NCBI GenBank assembly: GCA_016195405.1
Contig: JACPZP010000032.1
Span: 1 to 64,000, forward strand
Length of the DNA: 64,000 bases
Reading direction: 5' to 3'
Source of the DNA: Planctomycetota bacterium
Lineage (GTDB): Bacteria; Planctomycetota; Planctomycetia; Gemmatales; Gemmataceae
Both the position numbers and the translations under genes were made by a program. The notes under the pieces were generated by a model, which was given only the letters and a program-made list of their open reading frames with translations, did not search any database and had not been told where the DNA came from. Shown piece after piece: positions 44,380 to 51,997 of this stretch. Each line of letters begins with the position of its first letter. Within the stretch, counting starts at the first letter, position 1.

Positions 44380-45267
44380 TCACCTTGGGAGAACGTCCCC
44401 AACTACCCAGCCTTGTAACTGGGCGTGGGATGGGTGATCCGTATAGATCGTGTAAGTACTTCCAAACGTACCACTTGGGCCGGGAAATCTCGCCACCATC
44501 GCAACGGCCTTTGATTCTCCGGGCCCCAGAGTGAGCGGCATATCGCGGAGGGCATTAACAGAACAGTCATATGTGCCGCCGAGCAAGCGGACCCTGACCT
44601 CGGAGTTATTCGTTATCGTGACCCTTGTCACGACTTCAACTCCCGTTGAAAAGCTTCCCAAGTTCGACACTTGGGGATGGAGCAAGACCCCTTCCGGAAA
44701 CAGCGAAGCGCGGATGGACGGGACCCACGCCAACCCTCCGAAAAGGACGAGGGCCAAGATCGGCATAAGTATCAACTCTCGCCATGCTAGGAACAAAGCG
44801 AAGTTAGAAATGTGGAAGAGTGAATGAGGACTCCAATGCAAAAGGCCGACCAAAACCAACAAGTCCGCTGAGAAGACAATCCATGGATTTAGCGCCAAGG
44901 ATCCCACGCACCCACAACTAGTTTTCCCCTGCACGCCAAGTGAGAAATTAATCCCTGCAAAGGCCAAGAACACAGCAATCGCAGCAACCCATGCGCTTCG
45001 AAGTTGAAGACCGGAAGCTAGCCAAATGCAAAGGACTAATTCCAACTCGTTTATGGCTAAATTGAAGAGGTTTGATTGTAATGGCGCTGGACCACCAATG
45101 AAGAGTGCATGTGCCTTCATCACGGATGCGCCAAGAAGCAAGAAGACTACTACAAAGCGAATGAATGCGTGACCGGAGGCTCGACCGCTCCTCGGAAACT
45201 GCTCGGCCACACTTTCTGATGAATCTCTCGACACGTGAAACCTCGAAGCTACTCGCTTTGGCGTCAC
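44380..45267 (-). CDS. MauE/DoxX-like membrane protein with C-terminal DUF1573-like domain
   Basis: 295 residues from a GTG at 45267. The N-terminal half has four or so membrane helices and the MauE/DoxX-type KTSCGCVGSLALNPWIVF, with a redox CxC. A last helix (LILMPILALVLFGGLAWV) leads to an Ig-like DUF1573-type domain (VTRVTITNNSEVRVRLLGGT, PLTLGPGESKAVAMVARFPG). This domain aligns without gaps over 17 residues (TNNSEVRVRLLGGTYDC) with the TGA-containing protein at 49782-50189, with Cys at its TGA position. Likely a membrane thiol-redox component; the electron donor is unknown. Confidence 0.75.
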   Translation of the reverse strand: MTPKRVASRFHVSRDSSESVAEQFPRSGRASGHAFIRFVVVFLLLGASVMKAHALFIGGPAPLQSNLFNLAINELELVLCIWLASGLQLRSAWVAAIAVFLAFAGINFSLGVQGKTSCGCVGSLALNPWIVFSADLLVLVGLLHWSPHSLFHISNFALFLAWRELILMPILALVLFGGLAWVPSIRASLFPEGVLLHPQVSNLGSFSTGVEVVTRVTITNNSEVRVRLLGGTYDCSVNALRDMPLTLGPGESKAVAMVARFPGPSGTFGSTYTIYTDHPSHAQLQGWVVGDVLPR

Positions 45268-45369
45268 CGAAAACCTTGGAAGCCTCCGGCGGCCGTACTC
45301 GTTAACTTCCGGGCAGCTACAATCTTGTTGCCTGTCGCCGTTTGTGTGCCACGTCCCTTTCTTGATTTA

Positions 45370-46464
45370 CTACTTTGCGTTAAGTCGCAGTTTCTCGAAG
45401 TCCCAAAGTCGCAGGGTTGAGTCCATGCCGCAAGTCGCGAGCCAGCGGTTATCGGGAGACAAGGCCATTGAAGGGCACCCAGCTTTGCCTGGGGCGAAAT
45501 CGGCTGCGATCTTTCCTGCCGCGAAGTCCCAAACGAAGACTCTCCCCGGTAGGTCATACTCCGTTCCGGTGCAAGTGAGGAGCAACTTGCTGTCTTTTGT
45601 GAATATCAGCCTACGCGCGGCGTCTGGAAGTGCGTCAAATTGGTGCAGTTTTTCGAGTGTAAATGCGTCCCAAAGTGTTATCACTTGCCGATGAGGAGCG
45701 CCGACGCCGCTCGTAGCTATCCATTTGCCGTCAGGGCTCAAGGCGACTCCGTGGAAGAGCCCTGCAGGCGGTTCACGTTTATGCTCGAAGCGTTTGAGGA
45801 CTTGAAGTCTCTCGGCGTCCCAAAGCTCAAGCTTGAAAGCGTAAGCAAGAGCCAAGCGACTGGCATCCGCCGAAACTGCAACGCTCGTGGCTTGTTCTTT
45901 GAAGTCGGCTGGTAGTGGGGTTGACTTGTGTGTCTCCAAGTCCCAGAAATGAATCTGCGGGTTTTTCAAGGTTAGGCAGATCGAAATGAAACGCTTTCCG
46001 CCGGGGAGGAACTTAATTCCCGACGGCCGGTTTCCGGGTAGTGCAAAGTCAAATTCGTCTACAACTGCCCAGTTGCGCCCCCTCAAGAGACGCAATTTGC
46101 CGTCTCGGGATGCTGTCAAGAGGCTCGCGCTATCAGGGGAGAAATCACAAGCCGTGCATTCGGGCACGCGGGCTGTGCGAACGTGCTTGCGCGTCTTAAT
46201 GTCCCAAAAGTCGATCAGGGAGTCATCTTGGCGCCTAACATTTCCGAAGCCAATCACGTAAGCTCCGTCTGGGGTGAAGGAAACACCGTGTGTAAGGTGG
46301 CCGTCTGGCCGCGTAAGCTCGCAGAGCGGCTCGAAAAGTGCGGACTTTTCACCAAGCGGACCTATGGCTTCAAGTCGCGCTGTTAGAATGTCGCCGCATA
46401 GCATAACAAGCGCACAACCGAATCCGGCAATCCAGAGCATTCGCACTCGGGCAATTGGTCTCAT
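45370..46464 (-). CDS. Exported WD40-repeat protein
   Basis: 364 residues, N-terminal hydrophobic signal or anchor (MLWIAGFGCALVMLCGDILT). At least five WD40-like blades follow, each with the Asp-Gly-Lys and Leu-Trp-Asp pattern: FTPDGAYVIGF/IDFWDIKT, FSPDSASLLTASRDGKLRLL, VSADASRLALAY/LELWDA, LSPDGKWIATSG/ITLWDAF, LSPDNRWLATCGMDSTLRLW. It should form a beta-propeller for protein contacts outside the cytoplasm. It lies between the MauE-like gene and a large exported protein, all on the minus strand. Confidence 0.85.
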   Translation of the reverse strand: MRPIARVRMLWIAGFGCALVMLCGDILTARLEAIGPLGEKSALFEPLCELTRPDGHLTHGVSFTPDGAYVIGFGNVRRQDDSLIDFWDIKTRKHVRTARVPECTACDFSPDSASLLTASRDGKLRLLRGRNWAVVDEFDFALPGNRPSGIKFLPGGKRFISICLTLKNPQIHFWDLETHKSTPLPADFKEQATSVAVSADASRLALAYAFKLELWDAERLQVLKRFEHKREPPAGLFHGVALSPDGKWIATSGVGAPHRQVITLWDAFTLEKLHQFDALPDAARRLIFTKDSKLLLTCTGTEYDLPGRVFVWDFAAGKIAADFAPGKAGCPSMALSPDNRWLATCGMDSTLRLWDFEKLRLNAK

Positions 46465-46507
46465 AAGAACCCCGGTTCGTTATTGTAGAAACCGCTGGGC
46501 GGTCCTC

Positions 46508-48907
46508 TTAAGGGACAGTGATCCAAGCGCCATCTCCAACTTCGAACCAAGTAACGCAACCTCGGTTTCCTCGCACGCGCACACCAAGCAGAGTTGCGAT
46601 TCGCCGCATATTGTCTTCCCCCACGCCAGGACCAACTGGTGACCCATCTGAAAAGTTCAACGCTGCCGCAGCGCAGGTTTGCAGATCGATCAGGGCGTTG
46701 TTAGAAAGGGCTCTTCGCATCGCATCAGCGATCTCATTCACGTTTTCGTTATAGAGGAGTGATGCCGCGTTCCCGCGTTGGTCGAGTTGTACACCGTACG
46801 GATTTCCGTGGCTTGCGAGCACCAAGCGCGAAATGCTGTGGTCGGGAAAAAAGTACTCGTAGTCTTGTGTTAACCAACTCAAGACGCTTCCGAGTCCAAT
46901 CACGCTGTGGACGTTGCTGATAATGTAGGCATTGCCACCGTAGTGATCCCTAGCTTGTTGTCGATAGGCTCGGCGCTCGGCGCCGTTATAGCCACCGACA
47001 ATCACCACCGTAAGTCCTTGTGAGCTTGAAGTAATCGTTGGGTTGTCGTTGTCAGGAGGATCATCTCGGACTCGTGCCGAAGTAACGCCGAGATCAGTGT
47101 CGTTGCAGGCTGTGAAAAAAGTGTCTCCTGAGTAATGAGCCTCAAGGACGATCCCGGGCTGTCCGATGAAGCCGCTGTCGAGATCGTATATGATGGCTAC
47201 GCTGTTAACCGGGTTGACGGCGCCAATGCCCAAATGGGTCAGCGTGCCGCCGTCATTAGCGTAAAGATCGACAGTACCGTGAGGCCTGTCGCCTTCCGCA
47301 GTGCCGCCTTGAACCACCACTTGCACATCGATCCAGGGGAGAGTGTAAGGGTCGCCTTCTTGCGACCAGAGATTGGAAACATTCCAATTCGCGCTAATCT
47401 GATAGTCCAGAAAACTAAGCTGCACCTCTGTTTTCACCGCTATTGTGACGGTCGTTGTCCCGGAGACGCCGCCCACGGAATCGTGGGCTTGATAGGTGAA
47501 AGTGTCGCCGCCCGTCCAGCCTGGCAAGGGCGTGTAGCTGAAATTCCCGTTGGAACTCAGCGCGAAGGAAAGGGCATGTGCCGGACCGCCGACCAATGTT
47601 GCTGTCAATACTGTGTCATCGCTATCGATATCGTTGGCCAGCACGTTGCCGGTGATCGTGGTGTCGTGCAAGCCCTCGAATGCATCTGTAACGGCGAGCG
47701 GCGGCGAATTGGTGACGTTCAAGCTCACAGTCGCCACGTTGCTGTAGCTGGTGCCGTTGTAGTCCTTGTAAGTGAATGAGTCCTGGCCCAGGTAGAGGTA
47801 GGAAGGCGTATAGGTGAATGAGCCGTCACTACTCAGGCTCAACGAGCCGTGAGACGTCGTGGCAACGAGGACCGCTGTAAATTGGGAGCCTCCGTTGAAT
47901 ACGTCGTTGCCGAGAACGCCTGGGGCAGAAACGGAGAGCGTGTGGTCGTGTGCTACGGAATAAGAGTTATCGTAGGCAACGGGAGGCTTGATTTGGACAT
48001 TCGGATCTATTACGAGCAAATTGGTCGGGTCGTAGTCGCCAAGGCGGATGCTTACCTGGCCCTTGTCGGCTAGCACATAGCCGCTCTGGACCGAATGGAA
48101 TTCGCCGCCAATCTGTTGAAAGGCCACCGGAGCGGTCTGCATCAGGAAGTGGGATTGAGTGCGAATTAGCAAGTTCCCTTGGCTATCGAGCTGCAGATCT
48201 TCCGCACCAGTATAGGACAGGGTCAGCTGGCTTGCATCGGCGAATGGGTGAACGAAGAAATTGAACGTTAGTGTATCCTGGGTCGCGGCAAAGCTCTCAT
48301 CGATACCGTCGTAGACGTTTTGGTACCAAAGCTCGAAATAGCTGTTGAGTGAATCGACACCGTCATTCGTTTGGAAACCAGTTGCTTCGCTAGAGCCGCT
48401 GAGCGGCGCCGAGCTTTGGGCGCCGAAAGGCGAGGTTGCGTTTGCGCCGAGCAGGCCAAGTCGGAGGGTATCGTGGGCTTCGTCGGGGTTGTTACCGGCC
48501 GCCGATGGCAAGATCATGGTCGCTGCCGCGCTAGTGTCCAGAAGGAGTTGAAACTTGTCGCCCTGCGATTGGAATTGGGAATCCGCGCTAGGTGTTTCGG
48601 CACATGCTTGAAAAGGTACTGGCATGCTCGTGTCGCTAGCGATTTGGTCCGAGCCCGTTGACGAAAACGCGCGAAAATCTTGGATAAGCGCGCTTCCATT
48701 TTGCAAGAGCGAAATATCGAATGCTTGCATCGGATCGCCGCTCAACACTTCACGGACCTCCAGCGTCTGTAGGTTCGGGGTGAATCGCCAATGCAAGCGC
48801 TTGCGCGCGGGACGCTTGCAAGCCCGGCTCGGAGCTAGATGCTCCACGGAGAGTTTATCCCACAAACGACTTAGTCCAAGGCGAAGGCGATGGCAGAGAT
48901 GGTGCAT
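46508..48907 (-). CDS. Exported protein with cadherin-like VCBS repeats and a C-terminal caspase-like domain
   Basis: 799 residues; AAGGA lies 8 nt before the ATG. The N-terminus has the planctomycete export signature, FTPNLQTLEVREVLSGDPMQ. Two cadherin-like VCBS/Ig repeats are clear: VLGNDVFNGGSQFTAVLVAT ... GSFTYTPSYLYLGQDSFTY and VLANDIDSDDTVLTATLVGG ... GNFSYTPLPGWTGGDTFTY. The last ~150 residues have VVIVGGYNGAERRAY, a SRLVLASHGNPYG segment and ALIDLQTCAAAALNF. That His-Gly and Cys arrangement resembles caspase/CHAT or DUF4347 folds, suggesting a Cys-protease or self-processing domain. Probably surface-located or secreted. Confidence 0.7.
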   Translation of the reverse strand: MHHLCHRLRLGLSRLWDKLSVEHLAPSRACKRPARKRLHWRFTPNLQTLEVREVLSGDPMQAFDISLLQNGSALIQDFRAFSSTGSDQIASDTSMPVPFQACAETPSADSQFQSQGDKFQLLLDTSAAATMILPSAAGNNPDEAHDTLRLGLLGANATSPFGAQSSAPLSGSSEATGFQTNDGVDSLNSYFELWYQNVYDGIDESFAATQDTLTFNFFVHPFADASQLTLSYTGAEDLQLDSQGNLLIRTQSHFLMQTAPVAFQQIGGEFHSVQSGYVLADKGQVSIRLGDYDPTNLLVIDPNVQIKPPVAYDNSYSVAHDHTLSVSAPGVLGNDVFNGGSQFTAVLVATTSHGSLSLSSDGSFTYTPSYLYLGQDSFTYKDYNGTSYSNVATVSLNVTNSPPLAVTDAFEGLHDTTITGNVLANDIDSDDTVLTATLVGGPAHALSFALSSNGNFSYTPLPGWTGGDTFTYQAHDSVGGVSGTTTVTIAVKTEVQLSFLDYQISANWNVSNLWSQEGDPYTLPWIDVQVVVQGGTAEGDRPHGTVDLYANDGGTLTHLGIGAVNPVNSVAIIYDLDSGFIGQPGIVLEAHYSGDTFFTACNDTDLGVTSARVRDDPPDNDNPTITSSSQGLTVVIVGGYNGAERRAYRQQARDHYGGNAYIISNVHSVIGLGSVLSWLTQDYEYFFPDHSISRLVLASHGNPYGVQLDQRGNAASLLYNENVNEIADAMRRALSNNALIDLQTCAAAALNFSDGSPVGPGVGEDNMRRIATLLGVRVRGNRGCVTWFEVGDGAWITVP

Positions 48908-49029
48908 GGGCGTCGATCCTTAGTGCTGAAAATCGTAGTTGCCCGATGACGGCATCTGATTTGAAACGTGGTGCCTATCGTAACCCGCATTGCCGCGATT
49001 GCAAGCGATGTCGCTGTCATCTTTTGACC

Positions 49030-49401
49030 CTACGCGCGCTTTTTCGGTTTCCGCCGCGGCTTCGCGCGCTTTTTCCTGCGTTTTTGCCGCGAGAAACGCG
49101 CATCGGCTTCCATCACCAGTCCGATCAGCGCCGCACGCGAGTGAATGTTGCAATGCTTGTAAAGTCGGCTCACGTGCTTTTTGCCGGTGCCGAACTTCAC
49201 CTTGCCGGCGCCGAACTTCAGCGCCAGCTGCTTGTGAATCAGGGTGACCTTGCCCGCGCGGCAAAGCGCTTGGGCTGTGTGTAACTGCTGCGACGAAAGG
49301 CGCCAAGCCTTTTGGAACAGCTCCCAAACCGCTGCCGAAATCTTGGGGGTGAGCCCACCGAGCGGGATCGCGTCGTGTGGCCTTACATTTTTTGTCAGCA
49401 T
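49030..49401 (-). CDS. Short LuxR-type helix-turn-helix-like protein with basic tail
   Basis: 123 residues. Residues ~30-100 resemble a LuxR/GerE-type DNA-binding domain: WRLSSQQLHTAQALCRAGKV, then KHVSRLYKHCNIHSRAALIG, but without a receiver domain. An internal tandem duplication of 21 bp (49181-49222) gives KFGAGKV-KFGTGKK in the middle, which would lengthen the turn between helices. The C-terminus is extremely basic (RQKRRKKRAKPRRKPKKRA). No clear ribosome binding site. It could be a small nucleoid-type regulator or a decaying gene. Confidence 0.45.
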   Translation of the reverse strand: MLTKNVRPHDAIPLGGLTPKISAAVWELFQKAWRLSSQQLHTAQALCRAGKVTLIHKQLALKFGAGKVKFGTGKKHVSRLYKHCNIHSRAALIGLVMEADARFSRQKRRKKRAKPRRKPKKRA

Positions 49402-49781
49402 TCGAGGGGACGCGAATGGGCATATGGGCCTCCTGCGATGGTGATGTGTAGGGGATGCTGTACGCGACTGCTGTACGCGAAAGTGTACGTACTAATAATT
49501 GCCAAACGGGTCTCGATTTGGACAAAGATTCCGCGTTTTTTCGGAAATAATTGCAACTTCTTGGGAAATTTGCACTTACGCCATTAAGATACCCCCACCC
49601 CCGTTTATAGGTAATAATACCTTATATCGGTGCTTTCCTCATCATTCGCACTTGGCTCAAAGAAGCCGCGGCCGACGGGATTGGACACGGAGCGTCCGGA
49701 CAGCGCTCCTACGCGGAGCGCGGAGCGAGACGGAGATGCGAGCGAGGCAAAAGGCAGTCAGGCTCGAAAGCCTGACCTACG
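49402..49781. other. Non-coding region with direct repeats and an AT-rich stretch
   Basis: About 380 bp without a convincing gene. Two copies of TGCTGTACGCGA (49456-49467 and 49469-49480), plus a related GTGTACGTAC, lie just upstream of the LuxR-like gene and look like operator half-sites. From about 49490 to 49630 the sequence is unusually AT-rich for this window. A hairpin of a repeat family closes the region at 49757-49776. Confidence 0.5.
49757..49776. repeat. Short palindromic repeat GTCAGGCT-CGAA-AGCCTGAC
   Basis: Perfect 8-bp stem with a CGAA loop, followed by CTAC, whose CTA contains the TAG stop of the gene at 49782 a few bases on. It can serve as a terminator hairpin for that minus-strand gene, though no T-tract is present. 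Confidence 0.7.
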
Positions 49782-50189
49782 CTATGGGGCGGCGGTGCCG
49801 TTGCCGTGGATGGTGAACTCAAGCGCGCGCGTGCCGTGGTCGTCGATGAACAACGTCATCTGCGCGCTGAAGGGCGCCTTGGAAATGACTTCGAGATTGC
49901 ATTCCAGATCGCATTGGCCGGGCGGCAGCTCTTGCACGTCGTCGCGCTTCAGACTGAAGCGAGAATTCATGTTTCAGCAAAAGCCCATGCCGAGCACGCG
50001 CACGGGACGGCTGGAATGATTGGTGAGCCGCAAGAAAAACGTCGTAGCTTGGCCGGCCGTCGCGTCCAGCTCGTAGTCGAGCGCCTTCGCTTCCACGAAG
50101 AACTCAGGCTGAAAAGCGAGATAGCCAGCGGCGCCTAAAAGCCCGAGGCCGATCACGATCAGCAGCGGCGAAACGATTCGGTAGAGCAT
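49782..50189 (-). CDS. Candidate selenoprotein: membrane-anchored DUF1573-like protein with in-frame TGA
   Basis: 135 codons from the ATG at 50189 (GGAG 6 nt upstream) to TAG at 49784-49782, with one in-frame TGA at codon 72 (49976-49974) right after Cys71. Residues 6-26 are a membrane helix (VSPLLIVIGLGLLGAAGYLA). The rest is a DUF1573-type Ig fold: FFLRLTNHSSRPVRVLGMGF-C-TGA, then LKRDDVQELPPGQCDLECNL and TRALEFTIHGNG. The part after TGA completes the domain and aligns with the MauE-like protein at 44380, where Cys occupies the TGA position. A SECIS-like hairpin follows. The alternative is a broken gene. Confidence 0.6.
49945..49961 (-). promoter_or_regulatory. SECIS-like hairpin 3' of the in-frame TGA of the 49782-50189 gene
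   Basis: On the minus strand CGCTTCA-GTC-TGAAGCG forms a perfect 7-bp stem beginning 12 nt after the TGA, so the loop starts 19 nt after it. The known bacterial SECIS pattern is a small stem-loop with a G in the first loop positions, 16-37 nt after UGA, and this fits. The UCAGUCUGA apex is close to the CAGGUCUGC apex of E. coli fdhF as I recall it. Confidence 0.55.
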
Positions 50190-50429
50190 GACATGCTCCG
50201 AGAGCGAGAGGTGCGGCGCATCTTCGTTTGTACACTCCCGGAGTGAGACAGGCAAGTAGAATGTATTCTGCTGATGCATTCCGATCCGCGCTAATGATCA
50301 TGCCGGCCTGAGGGACGCCACGCGAGGAAGAAACACGAGGGCAGTTTTGGTCTTACGCCGAAAGCGTAGCTCCACTATGATCAAGCAGGCCACCGCAAGA
50401 CGTGCCAAAACGGTGAAAGGAGCGTCATT

Positions 50430-50747
50430 GTGGAGACTTTCACAGACCCAAAGTGTCCCCGTTGCCAATTATCCTTTGAACAGCTCCCACGGGGCGTTGT
50501 GAAGTTTCCTCCTCACATTATCGACGCAAATTCCCGTGAAAGGGCCAAGTTCGCGTCTCACATTTTTACCGAAGAATACGCCCGAAAAAGCCTGGAATAT
50601 CAGACTCTTACCTGGTACTACGAAGGGCTGCCAGTTGCGTACAAGCCCCTTTTGGACGGGATTGAAGTCCTCGGCATCGGCTGGGAGGAAACAGCCGAGT
50701 ATTGGCCGACATCGCCTGACCCAACTGTAAAGGTGGTGCAGCCCTGA
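50430..50747 (+). CDS. Small protein with an N-terminal CxxC
   Basis: 105 residues from a GTG at 50430 with AAAGGAG 7 nt upstream. The start METFTDPKCPRCQLSFEQLP has a CxxC that could be half of a zinc ribbon or a redox pair; no second pair is present. The remainder is a soluble mixed domain (FTEEYARKSLEYQTLTWYYE) with no recognised family. Its TGA overlaps the ATG of the next short frame by one base (TGATG), suggesting coupling. Confidence 0.55.
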   Translation: METFTDPKCPRCQLSFEQLPRGVVKFPPHIIDANSRERAKFASHIFTEEYARKSLEYQTLTWYYEGLPVAYKPLLDGIEVLGIGWEETAEYWPTSPDPTVKVVQP

Positions 50748-50886
50748 TGAGCCGCCTCGAACGCCAATTACTCTCCCCCGCTACCTCTTGGGCCTGTCCG
50801 GCATAATCGATAAAATTCGAATTCTTTTCGACGGCGACCCCGGGCCGGGTGCTCCTCATGGATTCGTGATAGTCGAGAAGAAATAG
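50747..50886 (+). pseudogene. Short gene with a probable one-base frameshift
   Basis: From the ATG at 50747 (coupled to the preceding stop) the frame reads MSRLERQLLSP and then fails. The next frame continues as RYLLGLSGIIDKIRILFDGD and ends EKK at TAG 50884-50886. One extra C in the five-C run at 50775-50779 would join them into a 46-residue protein. It may be a real frameshift, a sequencing error, or a chance frame. Confidence 0.35.
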
Positions 50887-51047
50887 TCTCCGCGCTTTCC
50901 GCGCCTCTCCAAATCCCACGCGCACCAAGCCTCCTGCTCAAAAATGAGTTCCGCGCTCAGTCTCCGGTGGAGCGGCTTGCGAGCCCGTAACTATGATTCG
51001 AATAAACAACTCTCGTCCTGAGAGGCAAAGTTGCAAAGGAGCTTTCT

Positions 51048-51533
51048 GTGAAAACCATCACGCGCTTCCGCATCAGCGCTCTTCCTCTCGAGCCATTCAC
51101 ATCTTTCTTCACGATGGACGACAGCGAGCTGGCCAAGCACAGCGCCCGCCGCTGTGTCGCCGACCAGAAGCCGGGCTTTCCCTGCCGGGTGAGCCTTGTT
51201 GATGCCGAGCCGGGCGAGCGCGTGATTTTGTTGCCTTTTGAGCATCACGACGTTGCTTCACCTTATCGGGCTTCCGGGCCAATCTTTGTGCGCGAGCGGG
51301 CGCAGCAGGCTGACCTCGATGTCAATGAATTGCCTGAAGTCGTGCGCCATCGGCTCCTATCCATCCGCGCCTATGATCATGCCGGTCTGATGATTGGGGC
51401 CGAGGTCGCGGAGGGACGCGATCTCGAGGTCCAGATCGGATGCTTCTTTGCCGATGCAAAAGTTGCTTACCTGCACCTGCACAACGCGCGGCCTGGTTGT
51501 TATAGTTGCCGTGTCGATCCTGTTCGGCAGTAG
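51048..51533 (+). CDS. DUF1203-family protein
   Basis: 161 residues from a GTG at 51048 with AAAGGAG 7 nt upstream. Matches the DUF1203 pattern: RFRISALPLEPFTSFFTMDD at the start, PGFPCRVSLVDAEPGERVIL, LPFEHHDVASPYRASGPIFV, and a C-terminal FFADAKVAYLHLHNARPGCY followed by CRVDPVRQ. The family is widespread and of unknown function; conserved Cys and His residues in these blocks are kept. It has no signal peptide and stands alone. Confidence 0.8.
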   Translation: MKTITRFRISALPLEPFTSFFTMDDSELAKHSARRCVADQKPGFPCRVSLVDAEPGERVILLPFEHHDVASPYRASGPIFVRERAQQADLDVNELPEVVRHRLLSIRAYDHAGLMIGAEVAEGRDLEVQIGCFFADAKVAYLHLHNARPGCYSCRVDPVRQ

Positions 51534-51577
51534 AAAGCGGCATGATGGGACTCGAAGCGTCCGGGCAATGTCCGCTC

Positions 51578-51997
51578 TCAATTAAATGGATCGCGGCCGA
51601 TCGTCGTTTGCTCGCCGAGTTTGATTTCGAATACGACTTCTCTGTCCATTCTGCCCCCTTTCGAGTTTTCCAAGGCGAGTTTGGTCCAGCAGCGAATGTT
51701 CTCACCATGACGGCCGGCGCAGCGCTCGATGGAGTAACTTACGAGGCGAATGCCGGACGCCTGATCGGGATCGATGAACTGCACGCTTGGGGCTTGGGCA
51801 GGCTTTTCGGGATTGGCGGATTCCCAGGCCTCCAGAGACGTTTCCAGGGCGTTGCGGGCCCGCTCCAGGTCTGCCTCGGGCACGGAGTTGCCGCACCCCG
51901 CGACGCCCAAGACGACGCCGACCAGCGCGATCAACGCCCACTTCCTGACGAAGTCGCGCGGCCTCCGGCGATGCCTCAAGATCCTTGCTATGTTCAT
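51578..51997 (-). CDS. Putative lipoprotein
   Basis: 139 residues from the ATG at 51997. Signal with lipobox: WALIALVGVVLGVAGCGNSV. The mature domain is about 100 residues (VPEADLERARNALETSLEAW; MDREVVFEIKLGEQTTIGRD) with two Cys in IERCAGRHGENIRCWTKL that could pair. No family recognised. The start overlaps by 4 bp (ATGA) the final stop of the TGA-containing lipoprotein upstream, so the two are translationally coupled if the internal TGA is read through. Third gene of a DUF1559-lipoprotein-lipoprotein operon. Confidence 0.75.
   Translation of the reverse strand: MNIARILRHRRRPRDFVRKWALIALVGVVLGVAGCGNSVPEADLERARNALETSLEAWESANPEKPAQAPSVQFIDPDQASGIRLVSYSIERCAGRHGENIRCWTKLALENSKGGRMDREVVFEIKLGEQTTIGRDPFN

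Noticed and set aside
44340-44402. Longer start for the Cys-rich protein at 44402
   Set aside because: GGAGG with correct spacing precedes the ATG at 44339, and the extension overlaps the end of the MauE-like gene.
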